From JABJOE01 sp964344145 (GTDB lineage: Bacteria; Patescibacteriota; Patescibacteriia; UBA9934): a stretch of DNA of 49,053 nt. Where the stretch lies: NCBI GenBank assembly GCA_964344145.1, contig CAYFME010000010.1, positions 1-49,053 of the forward strand. The letters are read 5' to 3'. Both the position numbers and the translations under genes were made by a program. The first letter of the stretch is position 1; every line of letters begins with the position of its first letter. The notes under the pieces are model-generated. The model was not told the DNA's origin. It did no database searches and worked only from the letters and a program-made list of their open reading frames with translations. Shown piece by piece: positions 30,222 to 38,067 of this stretch.

Positions 30222-31636
30222 GCTTGTGGCTTAAGCAGTCGGACAATGTCGCGTGGTCCAGGGCCGCCAATCAGTGGCAGGACGATTGCGTAGATGATCA
30301 TACCGGCAGGAAGGAGGATCAGAGCGCTTTGTGCCGGCAGATAGATAAGGGCGATGGCCATGATGATGCTGGCGATGATGCCGCGACCGAACTGGCCGAG
30401 TTTGGGCCGGTAGCCACTCACGCGCATGACGACGATGGCGGTGAGTACTCCAATCAATGCTTCAGAGAATAGCGTCATCCAAGCGGCGGCCCACATGCCG
30501 TGCTCTGGAATGAATAGCAGGTAGCCGGCAATCGTCAGAACCGCAACGGCTGCATAGCCCCAGGTCATCACTCGTTGCTTGTTGACCCCAACGATCGCGT
30601 GGCCAAACAGCGATCCCCAGAAGACGAGCGCGCCCGCAGGACCCAGGATAGCGAGCACTTCTCCAGATTCGGCAAAGTCCGCACCGGCAATGAGGGTCAT
30701 CAACGGCACACCGATGACGATTGAGCCTGCGATAATCGGCAATCCCATCAAAGAGACGAAATCAAAGGCTCGTTGCATGGTTCGTTTAAAGACATCTTTG
30801 TGTTTTGCACTCCAGGCGGCCACAAGTATCGGCAAAATGAGCCCCATAAACATGACGGGGACCGAGGTCATCACGTCAATTACTTTGTACGCCGCACCGT
30901 AGATGCCCACCTCAGCGTCTGAGCGAAAGAGTGAGAGGAAGACGATGTCACCGCGTAGGTAAATGAGGTTGAAGAAGATGGATGCACCAATCGGCCAGCT
31001 GCGCGAGATGATCTTTTTCCAAACAGACCACTGTAGCGAGATGCCAAAGGTGATGGCACGCCGCGCGAGCGTGAGGATAATGAGAAGTTGTACCAAGTTA
31101 CCGATGACGAGCAGCCACATCATCGCTACCACACCCCAGCCAAAGAACGGTGCGGCAATGACACCGATGAGTACAACAACACGGTTGGCAATCTCCGCTG
31201 CCATGGCGCGGCCAATGATCAAACGCTTCTGGAAGACGCCAATGAACATTTGTGACGTTGTTCCAAAGAGGTACGAGACGGCTCCAACGGCGATGGCAAT
31301 GAGAATGACGTTCTCGTAGGGGAAGAGCAGGGCGATTAGGGGCGCTAAGGAAAGGAAGAGGATGCCGGAGATTAGTCGTAGAGAGACGAGGTTTTCCAGG
31401 AGCTTCTTCTCATCAGCTTCTTTCTCGCTGATCATCTGCGTGGTTGTGAGCGTCAATCCAAAATCCACGATCACGGCAAAGATCGAAAGAAACGACAGAG
31501 CGATGGTGAACTGACCATAACCGGCGGCGCCAAGATAGCGGGTCATGATACCCACGGTCACCACGCCGATTACGGTGATGATCGCTCGCGAGGCGATTTG
31601 TACGGCTGTATTTTGCGCAAGAGCCTTGGAATCCAT
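30218..31636 (-). CDS. Polysaccharide flippase (Wzx/MOP superfamily)
   Basis: 472 residues with about 14 predicted helices. The N-terminus AIITVIGVVTVGIMTRYLGAAGYGQFTIAL is the typical start of the MOP family; YLRGDIVFLSLFRSDAEVGIYGAAYKV is the second conserved block after helix 6. It moves undecaprenyl-linked sugars across the membrane. A TATAAG box lies six bases before the ATG. Confidence 0.92.
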   Translation of the reverse strand: MDSKALAQNTAVQIASRAIITVIGVVTVGIMTRYLGAAGYGQFTIALSFLSIFAVIVDFGLTLTTTQMISEKEADEKKLLENLVSLRLISGILFLSLAPLIALLFPYENVILIAIAVGAVSYLFGTTSQMFIGVFQKRLIIGRAMAAEIANRVVVLIGVIAAPFFGWGVVAMMWLLVIGNLVQLLIILTLARRAITFGISLQWSVWKKIISRSWPIGASIFFNLIYLRGDIVFLSLFRSDAEVGIYGAAYKVIDVMTSVPVMFMGLILPILVAAWSAKHKDVFKRTMQRAFDFVSLMGLPIIAGSIVIGVPLMTLIAGADFAESGEVLAILGPAGALVFWGSLFGHAIVGVNKQRVMTWGYAAVAVLTIAGYLLFIPEHGMWAAAWMTLFSEALIGVLTAIVVMRVSGYRPKLGQFGRGIIASIIMAIALIYLPAQSALILLPAGMIIYAIVLPLIGGPGPRDIVRLLKPQA

Positions 31637-31726
31637 AATAGCCTTATACTAACACGGTTTGCGCTATGAAACAGCCTGTTTCTTGCTGTGTACAATGTGT
31701 GGAAGGCCCGAATGAGAGGTCAATGA

Positions 31727-31732
31727 TATAAT
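31727..31732 (+). promoter_or_regulatory. Extended -10 box at the SpoIID-type gene
   Basis: TGATATAAT, with a perfect TATAAT at 31727-31732, 8 bases before the ATG at 31741; no -35 box. Confidence 0.6.
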
Positions 31733-31740
31733 GGTGGCGC

Positions 31741-33591
31741 ATGATAAATGCACACAAAATGTATTCGATTTGCTGGAGGACTGTTGTCGCCCTGCTGTTT
31801 GTCGGTGGCGGTTTTCTTTTTGCTGGCAATGTTGCTGCGGCATCGTATGAGACGGTGCAGGTGAGCCTTTCAGGTTCTGGTGGCGAGCTCACGATGGAGC
31901 CCGGCGAGGTGCGCGAGGTGAGCGTGGAGTTTCTCAATACAAGTGGCGTGAGCTGGAGCAATGATGGTTACGGATATCTCTCGGTCTATACCTATGATCC
32001 GAAGTATCGTCGATCAGACTTTGATCCAGGCACGTGGCTTGGTCCTGATCAGGTGAAGCGCATTCGCGAGGCGAGTGTGGCACCTGGCGAGACGGCGAGC
32101 GTGGTGTTTGAGTTGCATGCACCTGAGGTGGAAGATACGTATGAAGAGACATTCGCCTTGGCCGCCGAGGACATTGCATGGGTCGATGGTGGAGAGTTTA
32201 CGTTTACGATCACGGTACAAGAAGAGCCTGCCGGGTCATTCGACCCGGCAGCCCGGTCGGATGACCGGGCTGAGCCTGACGTTAGTGGTTATTCGGGAGA
32301 GATCGTTGTACGCACGGCAACCAAGATCAAGGCGTTGGCTCAAAAGCCAATTCTCTTTACCGTCGGCGTTGAAAATACCGGTACAACAATATGGACCAGC
32401 TATGGAGTGGAGACGTCGGACGTTGCGATCGCATCTTCGAGCGCTGCTGACTTCTCGCATCCGTCGTGGTCGGGCACGCGACTTGCTTACGCCGCCGAGA
32501 CCGTGGCACCAGGTGAGATGGCGACGGTGACATTTGCTTTCACAGCCCCCGAGACCAATGGGGACCACACCGCACGCTTTGATTTCGTGGCGAACGGCGA
32601 GGTGATTGATGAGGCGGCAATCGAAATTCCAGTTGAGGTTACGGGCGGATCAGCAGCCGTCGTTCAAGAGGAAGAAGACGAAGATGTTCTGGTGAAGCAG
32701 AAGATCCAGCAGGAGGAGCCAATCCTGCGTGTAGGTATTCTGACCGTTGATGAGGAGACGGACAACGTCATTACTATCACTTCCTACGAGTCGGACTTCG
32801 ATGTGCGAGACACCGAGGGCAATCTACTTGCTGAACTTGAGGCCGGCCAGCTGGCTACCGGTTATTACAACGGTGGTTACTACTACTTTGACGTCGGTCG
32901 AGGTCTTGAGAAGTCGTCCTACGGTATTCGATTTGAACCGCACGAGGAGAATGCCGTGATGACGATCACCAACTTTGATTATCGTGAGACGCGTAACGGT
33001 GGCTACGCGTACAATACGTATCGCAACATTTTGGAGATTCGCTACAACGACTACAAGGATCGCACGTGGGTGATCAACGAACTTTCCATGAGCTACTACC
33101 TCAAGGGACTGGCAGAAACGTCCAATGTTTCCCACGAGGAGTTTCAAAAGGCCTTAATCACCGCAGCGCGCACCTACGCGTACTATCACTACACCCGTGG
33201 CACAAAGCGCGCGGCAGAGTACATGCACTTGGTGGCGTATGCGGACGATCAGGTGTATCGAGGGTACGAGCATGAGTCGATGTCGCCGCGCATTGGCCAG
33301 GCCGTGGACGATACGCGAGGAGTGATTGTGACCTACGATGGTGATTATGCGATCACGCCGTACTTCTCGCGATCTGATGGGCGCACGCGAGACTGGTCTG
33401 AGGTATGGGGCGGAGAAGTGGCTTGGGCGAAGTCCGTGAAGGTGCCGTGTGAGGTTGGAAAGACGCTTTGGGGTCACGGAGTGGGTATGTCTGCGCAAGG
33501 GGCGCTTTGCATGGCAAACGACGGGGATACGTGGGATTACATTTTGAAGTACTTCTACACAGGCATTGATTTGGAGCAAAGATGGGAATAG
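31741..33591 (+). CDS. SpoIID/LytB-domain surface protein with two beta-sandwich domains
   Basis: 616 residues. Signal peptide to about 37 (AGNVAAAS). Two similar NBR1/CARDB-like beta-sandwich domains follow (about 38-160 and 182-300; VEFLNTSGVSWSN and VGVENTGTTIWTS match). The linker between them is the double palindrome at 32229-32270, encoding GSFDPAARSDDRAEPD. After an acidic spacer comes the SpoIID domain: NELSMSYYLKGLAET, ITAARTYAYYH and GHGVGMSAQGALCMA. SpoIID is a lytic transglycosylase on stem-stripped glycan; its catalytic Glu (NELSMSYYLKGL) is present. Probably cell-wall remodelling. Confidence 0.88.
   Translation: MINAHKMYSICWRTVVALLFVGGGFLFAGNVAAASYETVQVSLSGSGGELTMEPGEVREVSVEFLNTSGVSWSNDGYGYLSVYTYDPKYRRSDFDPGTWLGPDQVKRIREASVAPGETASVVFELHAPEVEDTYEETFALAAEDIAWVDGGEFTFTITVQEEPAGSFDPAARSDDRAEPDVSGYSGEIVVRTATKIKALAQKPILFTVGVENTGTTIWTSYGVETSDVAIASSSAADFSHPSWSGTRLAYAAETVAPGEMATVTFAFTAPETNGDHTARFDFVANGEVIDEAAIEIPVEVTGGSAAVVQEEEDEDVLVKQKIQQEEPILRVGILTVDEETDNVITITSYESDFDVRDTEGNLLAELEAGQLATGYYNGGYYYFDVGRGLEKSSYGIRFEPHEENAVMTITNFDYRETRNGGYAYNTYRNILEIRYNDYKDRTWVINELSMSYYLKGLAETSNVSHEEFQKALITAARTYAYYHYTRGTKRAAEYMHLVAYADDQVYRGYEHESMSPRIGQAVDDTRGVIVTYDGDYAITPYFSRSDGRTRDWSEVWGGEVAWAKSVKVPCEVGKTLWGHGVGMSAQGALCMANDGDTWDYILKYFYTGIDLEQRWE
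32229..32270. repeat. Double-hairpin palindromic repeat, copy B, inside a gene
   Basis: TGCCGGGTC-ATTC-GACCCGGCA (32229-32250) then GCCCGGTC-GGAT-GACCGGGC (32251-32270). In frame within the SpoIID-type protein, at the junction of two domains. Confidence 0.85.
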
Positions 33592-33600
33592 TACACAGGG

Positions 33601-33632
33601 GCTGTCGGGTAACACCGACAGCGCTTGTTTTT
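33601..33632 (+). terminator. Intrinsic terminator after the SpoIID-type gene
   Basis: GCTGTCGG (33601-33608), loop GTAACA, CCGACAGC (33615-33622), then GCTTGTTTTTTG. Confidence 0.8.
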
Positions 33633-33704
33633 TGTTTGTAGGTTGATTGCGGGGTGTGTCGAGTGATTCCGACACGGATCGGTGTTCGGAAGCCGTTTTT
33701 GGTC

Positions 33705-33733
33705 TTGTTTGAGGCTCGTAAACTTGATGCAAT
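33705..33733 (+). promoter_or_regulatory. Weak promoter candidate of the M23-like gene
   Basis: TTGTTT (33705-33710), 17-bp spacer, TGCAAT (33728-33733). The spacing fits the accessory set but both boxes are imperfect. Confidence 0.35.
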
Positions 33734-33759
33734 GAATAGAGAACAACAAGGAGGTTCTG

Positions 33760-34545
33760 ATGGAGTGGTTGCTCATTCCACTGGTGATCGAATTACCCTT
33801 CGCGCCCGATGACCCGGCCAAGTGCATCGCGTTTGCGGACAACATGATCGTCCTGGATACCCCGGACGGTGAGGATGCCGGCGAAGTCTACGCGCCGGTC
33901 GCGGGTGTGGTGCACGCGTACGTGGACGAGGTTGACGGCGGGCTCGGGCACTACGTCAAGATCGATCAGGGTGACGGCAGCTACGTGCTGCTGGCGCATC
34001 TGTCGGAGCTCGTCGTGCTCGATCATCAGGTTGTACAGGTCGGACAGCTGCTGGGCTACGAGGGTATCGAGGGCGTGGACAACGGCAGTGACGTTCTGAT
34101 CGGACGCTTCGCCGGGTTCGCATCGCAGCCCGGTGCGCCGGAGCAGGCGCTTGCACTCTCGGTCCATCTGATGACCGTGCCCGGCGGTCAATCGGAGGTC
34201 CTGGCGACAGGCGAGCTCGTCTGTGATCCAAGCGACGGCCACGTTTATCGCTCGCACCTGCACTGGCGTACCCGCCCGCCCGACGATCTGCACGAAGGCC
34301 ACACATGGGTTCGTGTCTACGGCGAGAATCTCTGGATCGATCCGTCACAGCACGACGGACGCTGGTTCGTGTTCCCTGAAGGCGTGTATCGCATCGACCT
34401 GTCCGAGGACCCGTTCTGGGTCGACGTCGCTCATTCGTGTGATCAGGCACCCTCAACGCTGTGCCAACAGACCGACACCGGTGCGTGGTCACTGTGCGTG
34501 GACTCCAACGATGGCGACATCGCACCTTCGAGTGAGTGTCTCTGA
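33760..34545 (+). CDS. M23/LytM-like protein with degenerate active site
   Basis: 261 residues. The region 18-125 follows the M23 metallopeptidase core: VYAPVAGVVHAYVDEV, GLGHYVKIDQGDGSYVLLAHLSEL and VVQVGQLLGYEG. However, the first zinc motif HxxxD lacks its histidine (NMIVLDTPDG) and the final HxH is reduced to VHL, so it is probably inactive or a binding protein. The C-terminal half is unfamiliar, with paired cysteines. A short hydrophobic N-terminus may be a signal. AAGGAGG precedes the ATG. GC-rich codons place it with the accessory set. Confidence 0.7.
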   Translation: MEWLLIPLVIELPFAPDDPAKCIAFADNMIVLDTPDGEDAGEVYAPVAGVVHAYVDEVDGGLGHYVKIDQGDGSYVLLAHLSELVVLDHQVVQVGQLLGYEGIEGVDNGSDVLIGRFAGFASQPGAPEQALALSVHLMTVPGGQSEVLATGELVCDPSDGHVYRSHLHWRTRPPDDLHEGHTWVRVYGENLWIDPSQHDGRWFVFPEGVYRIDLSEDPFWVDVAHSCDQAPSTLCQQTDTGAWSLCVDSNDGDIAPSSECL

Positions 34546-34550
34546 TCTCG

Positions 34551-34574
34551 TGCCCGTTCCGAGCGGAACGGGCA
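34551..34574 (+). terminator. Hairpin after the M23-like gene
   Basis: TGCCCGTTCC (34551-34560), loop GAGC, GGAACGGGCA (34565-34574); a T-rich stretch follows after 10 bases. Confidence 0.6.
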
Positions 34575-34592
34575 CATTGTGCTTGTTTTTGC

Positions 34593-34598
34593 TATACT
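34593..34598 (+). promoter_or_regulatory. Extended -10 box at the carboxypeptidase gene
   Basis: TGCTATACT, hexamer 34593-34598, 9 bases before the ATG at 34608. Confidence 0.55.
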
Positions 34599-34607
34599 AC
34601 AATCGAT

Positions 34608-35651
34608 ATGAGTCGGTTTGCACTATTCCTCGCGTGCGCGGGACTTCTGGTTCCTCACGTGAGTTTTGCTATCTCGCAGGACCTGTTTGAGATCTATGAG
34701 GATCGTGGAGATCTTCAGTCAGCATTCGACAGCGAGACCTATCAGGCGATTCCAGATACGGCTGCTGGTTTTTTGATTGATCTTGAGGATTGGGCACGTC
34801 AGTACGGTTGGCAAGCGTATCCGGAGCTTGAACAGTACGCTCCTGAGGTAGCGCCGGCGAGCTATGACGGACAAAGCGTTGCACCAGAAGTGACGGCGGC
34901 AACATACATCGTTCTTGATGACGCGACGGGCGCTATTCTTGCAGCGGGCGATGCTGATCAACAATGGCCGGTGGCATCGATCACCAAACTCGTGACCGCA
35001 AAGACGGCCATGGATCTTGGTTTGGATGGAGGAGGGATCGGCACGGTCGAAGACAAAGACGATGTTGGTGGCGCAAAGTTATGGGTGTACGGGGGGACGA
35101 GTTTCCCGATCGTCGACCTACTTAAGGCAACGCTTGTGGCGTCGGCAAATAATGCTGCCAATGCGATCGCGCGCCTCACTGGCTATGAGCAAGAGACGTT
35201 TATTGATCACATGAACGAGTACGCGGCATCATTGAACCTTGGTCGCACATCGTTCGCTGATCCGACGGGCATTGAGCTTGAGAATATCTCAACCGCGCGT
35301 GAAGTGGCTGCCATTGCCCAGGCGGTGTTTGCCGATGAAAACATCCGGCGCATGTCCGGAACGGCGAGTATTTATATTGATGCTCTGAATGATGATTACA
35401 CGCGCACCATTAGCAGCACGAACTGGTTGTTGTACGACTCAGCGTACGATGATGTGTACGTGACGGCCGGTAAGACTGGGTATCTGCCCGAAGCCGGATG
35501 GAATCTGGTTGTACGCATGCATCCGATGGGTGGATCGCAGGATGACTCGGTACTCGTCGTTGTGCTGGGAAGTGAAGATCGACGTGCAAGTTGTGATGAT
35601 GCCGCATCCTTGGCGCGATGGGCATGGAACAATTTTGACTGGAGTCGCTAG
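34608..35651 (+). CDS. D-alanyl-D-alanine carboxypeptidase (peptidase S11)
   Basis: 347 residues. Signal peptide MSRFALFLACAGLLVPHVSFA. The penicillin-binding triad is complete: SITK in PVASITKLVTA, SAN in VASANNAANAIAR, and KTG in TAGKTGYLPEAGWN. Enzymes of this family trim the terminal D-Ala of peptidoglycan stems outside the membrane. No C-terminal amphipathic anchor is obvious. The ATG at 34608 is chosen because it starts the signal peptide and follows the -10 box closely. Confidence 0.93.
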   Translation: MSRFALFLACAGLLVPHVSFAISQDLFEIYEDRGDLQSAFDSETYQAIPDTAAGFLIDLEDWARQYGWQAYPELEQYAPEVAPASYDGQSVAPEVTAATYIVLDDATGAILAAGDADQQWPVASITKLVTAKTAMDLGLDGGGIGTVEDKDDVGGAKLWVYGGTSFPIVDLLKATLVASANNAANAIARLTGYEQETFIDHMNEYAASLNLGRTSFADPTGIELENISTAREVAAIAQAVFADENIRRMSGTASIYIDALNDDYTRTISSTNWLLYDSAYDDVYVTAGKTGYLPEAGWNLVVRMHPMGGSQDDSVLVVVLGSEDRRASCDDAASLARWAWNNFDWSR

Positions 35652-35660
35652 AAAGCCTAT

Positions 35661-35688
35661 GGCCCCCGGGGACAGTTCCCCGGGGGCC
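35661..35688. terminator. Strong GC-rich hairpin between convergent transcripts
   Basis: GGCCCCCGGGG (35661-35671), loop ACAGTT, CCCCGGGGGCC (35678-35688). It can close the carboxypeptidase transcript on the plus strand and the candidate RNA at 35689-35825 on the minus strand. Confidence 0.6.
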
Positions 35689-35825
35689 GACGCGGTCTCC
35701 TCGCCCCGGTGGGTCACCCCAGCCAAGTAGACGATAGACGGTTGGGAGCCGTCATCGTCGACGTTCGCAGCGGAGATTGCTGCAATCGTCTGTTCTACGA
35801 CTTGGCTCGCGAACAAAGAACACAC
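35689..35825 (-). ncRNA. Candidate structured RNA
   Basis: About 135 bases with no stop-closed gene. On the minus strand AGCCAAGT pairs with ACTTGGCT, enclosing a GCAGC/GCTGC hairpin and a longer GACGATGACGG/CCGTCTATCGTC hairpin, a three-way junction, followed by the GC-rich terminator hairpin. A TTGACA box and a palindrome lie directly upstream. One minus frame is open through the region with GC-rich codons, so a coding alternative cannot be excluded. Confidence 0.4.
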
Positions 35826-35848
35826 TAACGTTAGCGTGTTCTTTGTTC
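35811..35848. promoter_or_regulatory. 38-bp palindrome overlapping a TTGACA promoter
   Basis: Nearly perfect inverted repeat (two mismatches) centred on CTAACGTTAG at 35825-35834, arms GAACAAAGAACAC/GTGTTCTTTGTTC. On the minus strand TTGACA (35852-35857) lies 18 bp before TAACGT, which sits in the palindrome centre. It may be an operator, or a terminator of the PH-domain gene. Confidence 0.5.
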
Positions 35849-35858
35849 TTTTGTCAAG

Positions 35859-36410
35859 CTATGACGGTCTGGACGCGTCGCCGTGCCGGCGCTTGTCGTC
35901 CTCGACTAGCTGGACGATTTCATGCTTCACGTCCTCAGGGTTGTCGACGTTTTTAAAGTGGAACCGTTCGGTTGAGCCCGCTGTTTGGATGCGGACGTTC
36001 CCGAACGTGAAAATGGTTGCGAAAAATCCGTGCGTTTCGGCTGTGACATCCTGGATTTGATTCAAGTGCAGTGTCGAAATGACGCGTGAAAATAACCCCA
36101 ACTGCTCGATATTCACGATGCGTTCCGTGGTGACGATCCAGGTATCGAGGTAGTAGTCCGTGAACATGGTCATCAGGATCAGGAGGCCAACGAGCGAGTA
36201 GATACAGATTCCCAGAATGCCAAAGGTCTGCCAAAGGATGTTCGTCAGATCAATGCCGGTCGTGAGAACGATCAGATAAAACGCTCCAGGCAAAACGAGG
36301 AATCCAAGCAAGTACAAAAAGATGATTACGATCTCAATCCAATGCCGTCGCAAAAAGATGACGGTCTTCTCGCCGCGCTGCTGGTTCGGGAGTCGGTGAA
36401 GAGAAATCAT
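35859..36410 (-). CDS. Bacterial PH-domain (YdbS-like, bPH2) membrane protein
   Basis: 183 residues. Two adjacent helices (about 23-45 and 60-82) are followed by the bPH2 domain: YYLDTWIVTTERIVNIEQLGLFSRVIS, the STLHLNQIQDV core and FGNVRIQTAG. It is a small membrane-anchored protein, possibly lipid- or protein-binding. It is the third gene of the ruvB transcript, after a small membrane protein. Confidence 0.85.
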   Translation of the reverse strand: MISLHRLPNQQRGEKTVIFLRRHWIEIVIIFLYLLGFLVLPGAFYLIVLTTGIDLTNILWQTFGILGICIYSLVGLLILMTMFTDYYLDTWIVTTERIVNIEQLGLFSRVISTLHLNQIQDVTAETHGFFATIFTFGNVRIQTAGSTERFHFKNVDNPEDVKHEIVQLVEDDKRRHGDASRPS

Positions 36411-36413
36411 AGG

Positions 36414-36668
36414 CTAGAAGCTGGGTGTCGTTGAGAGAAATGCTTCATTGATGGAAATGGTCTCCGTCCAATCGATTGTGAGCAGCAAGTTGATCTGCAG
36501 CAGAACGACGCCGGCGAAAGCAAGGGTGTACAGGCCAAGCACGAGCGTTGTCTTCGTACTTTGCAAACCAAAGCGGGCCATGTGGTAGAAGTTGAAGAAA
36601 ACGAAGAAGCTACAGATCAGAAAGAAGACTCCGTAGGCCGCGAGGAAGATCCAGAGAGGTAGGGTCAT
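36414..36668 (-). CDS. Small membrane protein of unknown function
   Basis: 84 residues with two or three hydrophobic segments (IFLAAYGVFFLICSFFVFFNF, TLVLGLYTLAFAGVVLLQINLLL). No family recognised. Its start overlaps the ruvB stop by four bases and its stop is three bases from the PH-domain start, so it belongs to the same operon. Common in this type of genome next to ruvB as far as I recall, without known role. Confidence 0.7.
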   Translation of the reverse strand: MTLPLWIFLAAYGVFFLICSFFVFFNFYHMARFGLQSTKTTLVLGLYTLAFAGVVLLQINLLLTIDWTETISINEAFLSTTPSF

Positions 36669-37681
36669 AGAGGTTGAAGATGGTCGTAAGCGCGCTGCGT
36701 GGCTTTGCGTCCGCGAGGGGTGCGCTCAAGAAAGCCGATTTGCAGCAGGAACGGTTCGTAAATTTCTTCGATAGTAGCTTGCTCTTCCTGTGTTGCCGCT
36801 GCAAGCGTGGAGAGGCCGACGGGTCCGCCCGAGAAGCTTTCAATAATGGTGGTTAGTAGTCGGCGATCGGTGTTGTCGAGTCCAAGCGGATCGATGGAGA
36901 GCATATCAAGCGCCGCGTTGGCAACTGCATCGGACAATTCGCCGTTGTGCTTCACCTGCGCGTAGTCCCGTACACGTTTGAGCAGGCGATTGGCAATGCG
37001 CGGCGTTCGTCGCGCGCGGCAGGCGATAGCACGGCAGGTGGCATGATCGGGCGAGAGGCTCAGGAGTCCAGCACTGCGTTCGACGATTTGCGTGACCTCG
37101 TCTTCATTGTAAAACGACAAGTGATAGGTCGAACCAAAGCGGTCGCGCAGTGGTGACGAGAGCAGGGACAGGCGCGTGGTCGCACCGATGATGGTAAATC
37201 GCTCCAGTCCTAGGCGCAGCGTGCGTGCGGACGGTCCTTTACCGACCACCAAGTCCAGAGCGTAGTCTTCCATCGCAGGGTAGAGCACCTCTTCAATCGA
37301 TCGGTTCATGCGATGGATTTCGTCGATGAAGAGAATGTCGCCTTCTTTGAGGTTTGAGAGAATCGCTGCCAGATCACCAACACGCTCAAGTGCTGGGCCG
37401 CTGGTGATGCGAATATTGGCTCCCATCTCCTTGGCGATGATGTGCGCCAAGGTTGTTTTCCCAAGTCCCGGGTTTCCATAGAGCAGAACATGATCGAGGA
37501 CGTCGCCACGTGCCTTGGCGGCATCCATGGAGATCTGCAGACCGGTCTTGAGATCTTGCTGGCCAATGAAGTCTGAAAGGCTCTGCGGTCGCAGACCAAT
37601 CTCAAAGGCACGTTCGTTCTCGTCGGCGGACTTGGAGACGGCGTGGTTATCCTCCTGTAGATCAGTCGTAGGCTCGATCAT
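36665..37681 (-). CDS. ruvB: Holliday junction branch migration helicase RuvB
   Basis: 338 residues. AAA+ ATPase with Walker A GNPGLGKTTLAHIIA, Walker B ILFIDEIHRM, sensor GATTRLSLLSSPLRDRFG including the arginine finger, and a C-terminal winged helix (LERTPRGRKATQRAYDHL). It drives branch migration with RuvA. The start is the ATG at 37681; a TATACT box ends seven bases upstream, so the mRNA is probably leaderless. Confidence 0.98.
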   Translation of the reverse strand: MIEPTTDLQEDNHAVSKSADENERAFEIGLRPQSLSDFIGQQDLKTGLQISMDAAKARGDVLDHVLLYGNPGLGKTTLAHIIAKEMGANIRITSGPALERVGDLAAILSNLKEGDILFIDEIHRMNRSIEEVLYPAMEDYALDLVVGKGPSARTLRLGLERFTIIGATTRLSLLSSPLRDRFGSTYHLSFYNEDEVTQIVERSAGLLSLSPDHATCRAIACRARRTPRIANRLLKRVRDYAQVKHNGELSDAVANAALDMLSIDPLGLDNTDRRLLTTIIESFSGGPVGLSTLAAATQEEQATIEEIYEPFLLQIGFLERTPRGRKATQRAYDHLQPL

Positions 37682-37688
37682 CAAAGGT

Positions 37689-37694
37689 AGTATA
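37689..37694 (-). promoter_or_regulatory. -10 box at ruvB
   Basis: TATACT on the minus strand, 7 bases before the ATG at 37681. Confidence 0.5.
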
Positions 37695-37748
37695 CATCAG
37701 GTGGGGGAGTTGCTAAAACGGTCGTTTTGCGCTATATTCGCGGGCGAT

Positions 37749-37835
37749 GCCGGGGTGGTGAAACTGGTAGCCACGGGGGACTTAAGATCCCCTGGTCGAA
37801 AGGCCGTGCAGGTTCGAGTCCTGTCCCCGGTACCA
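37749..37835 (+). tRNA. tRNA-Leu (TAA)
   Basis: Acceptor GCCGGGG/CCCCGGT, anticodon loop CTTAAGA with TAA at 37783-37785, long variable arm TGGTCGAAAGGCC, T loop CAGGTTCGAGTCCTG, discriminator A and encoded CCA. Confidence 0.97.
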
Positions 37836-37935
37836 CCGAGCTGAGCTCGGTTTGAACGAGATCGCCAAAGCTGAGCTTTGGCTGGGGTCAACCACAAAAC
37901 AAGCTCAGCTCGGTGATAGTCCCGCTCAGCGGGAC
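37834..37935. repeat. Cluster of hairpins with constant GCTGAGC core
   Basis: ACCGAGC-TGA-GCTCGGT (37835-37851), CCAAAGC-TGA-GCTTTGG (37865-37881) and GTCCCGC-TCA-GCGGGAC (37919-37935) share the centre but have different, compensated arms. A half copy at 37902-37915 can pair over 14 bp with 37834-37847, competing with the first hairpin. No gene lies here. Confidence 0.6.
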
Positions 37936-37940
37936 AAAAA

Positions 37941-37966
37941 AGCACGCTCGAAAGAGTGTGCTTTTT
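37941..37966 (+). terminator. Intrinsic terminator
   Basis: AGCACGCTC (37941-37949), loop GAAA, GAGTGTGCT (37954-37962), then TTTT. It closes the tRNA-Leu transcript just before the FHA promoter. Confidence 0.8.
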
Positions 37967-37969
37967 GTC

Positions 37970-37998
37970 TTGACAAATGTCCAAGATTATGCTACTAT
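37970..37998 (+). promoter_or_regulatory. Promoter of the FHA gene
   Basis: TTGACA (37970-37975), 17-bp spacer, TACTAT (37993-37998). A CGAAG/CTTCG hairpin lies in the leader. Confidence 0.7.
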
Positions 37999-38067
37999 GC
38001 CTGGCTGTTTGCAACGGTATCGAAGATCAACTTCGGTCTACTGCTTGCACAGCTCATGAAGGACAGT

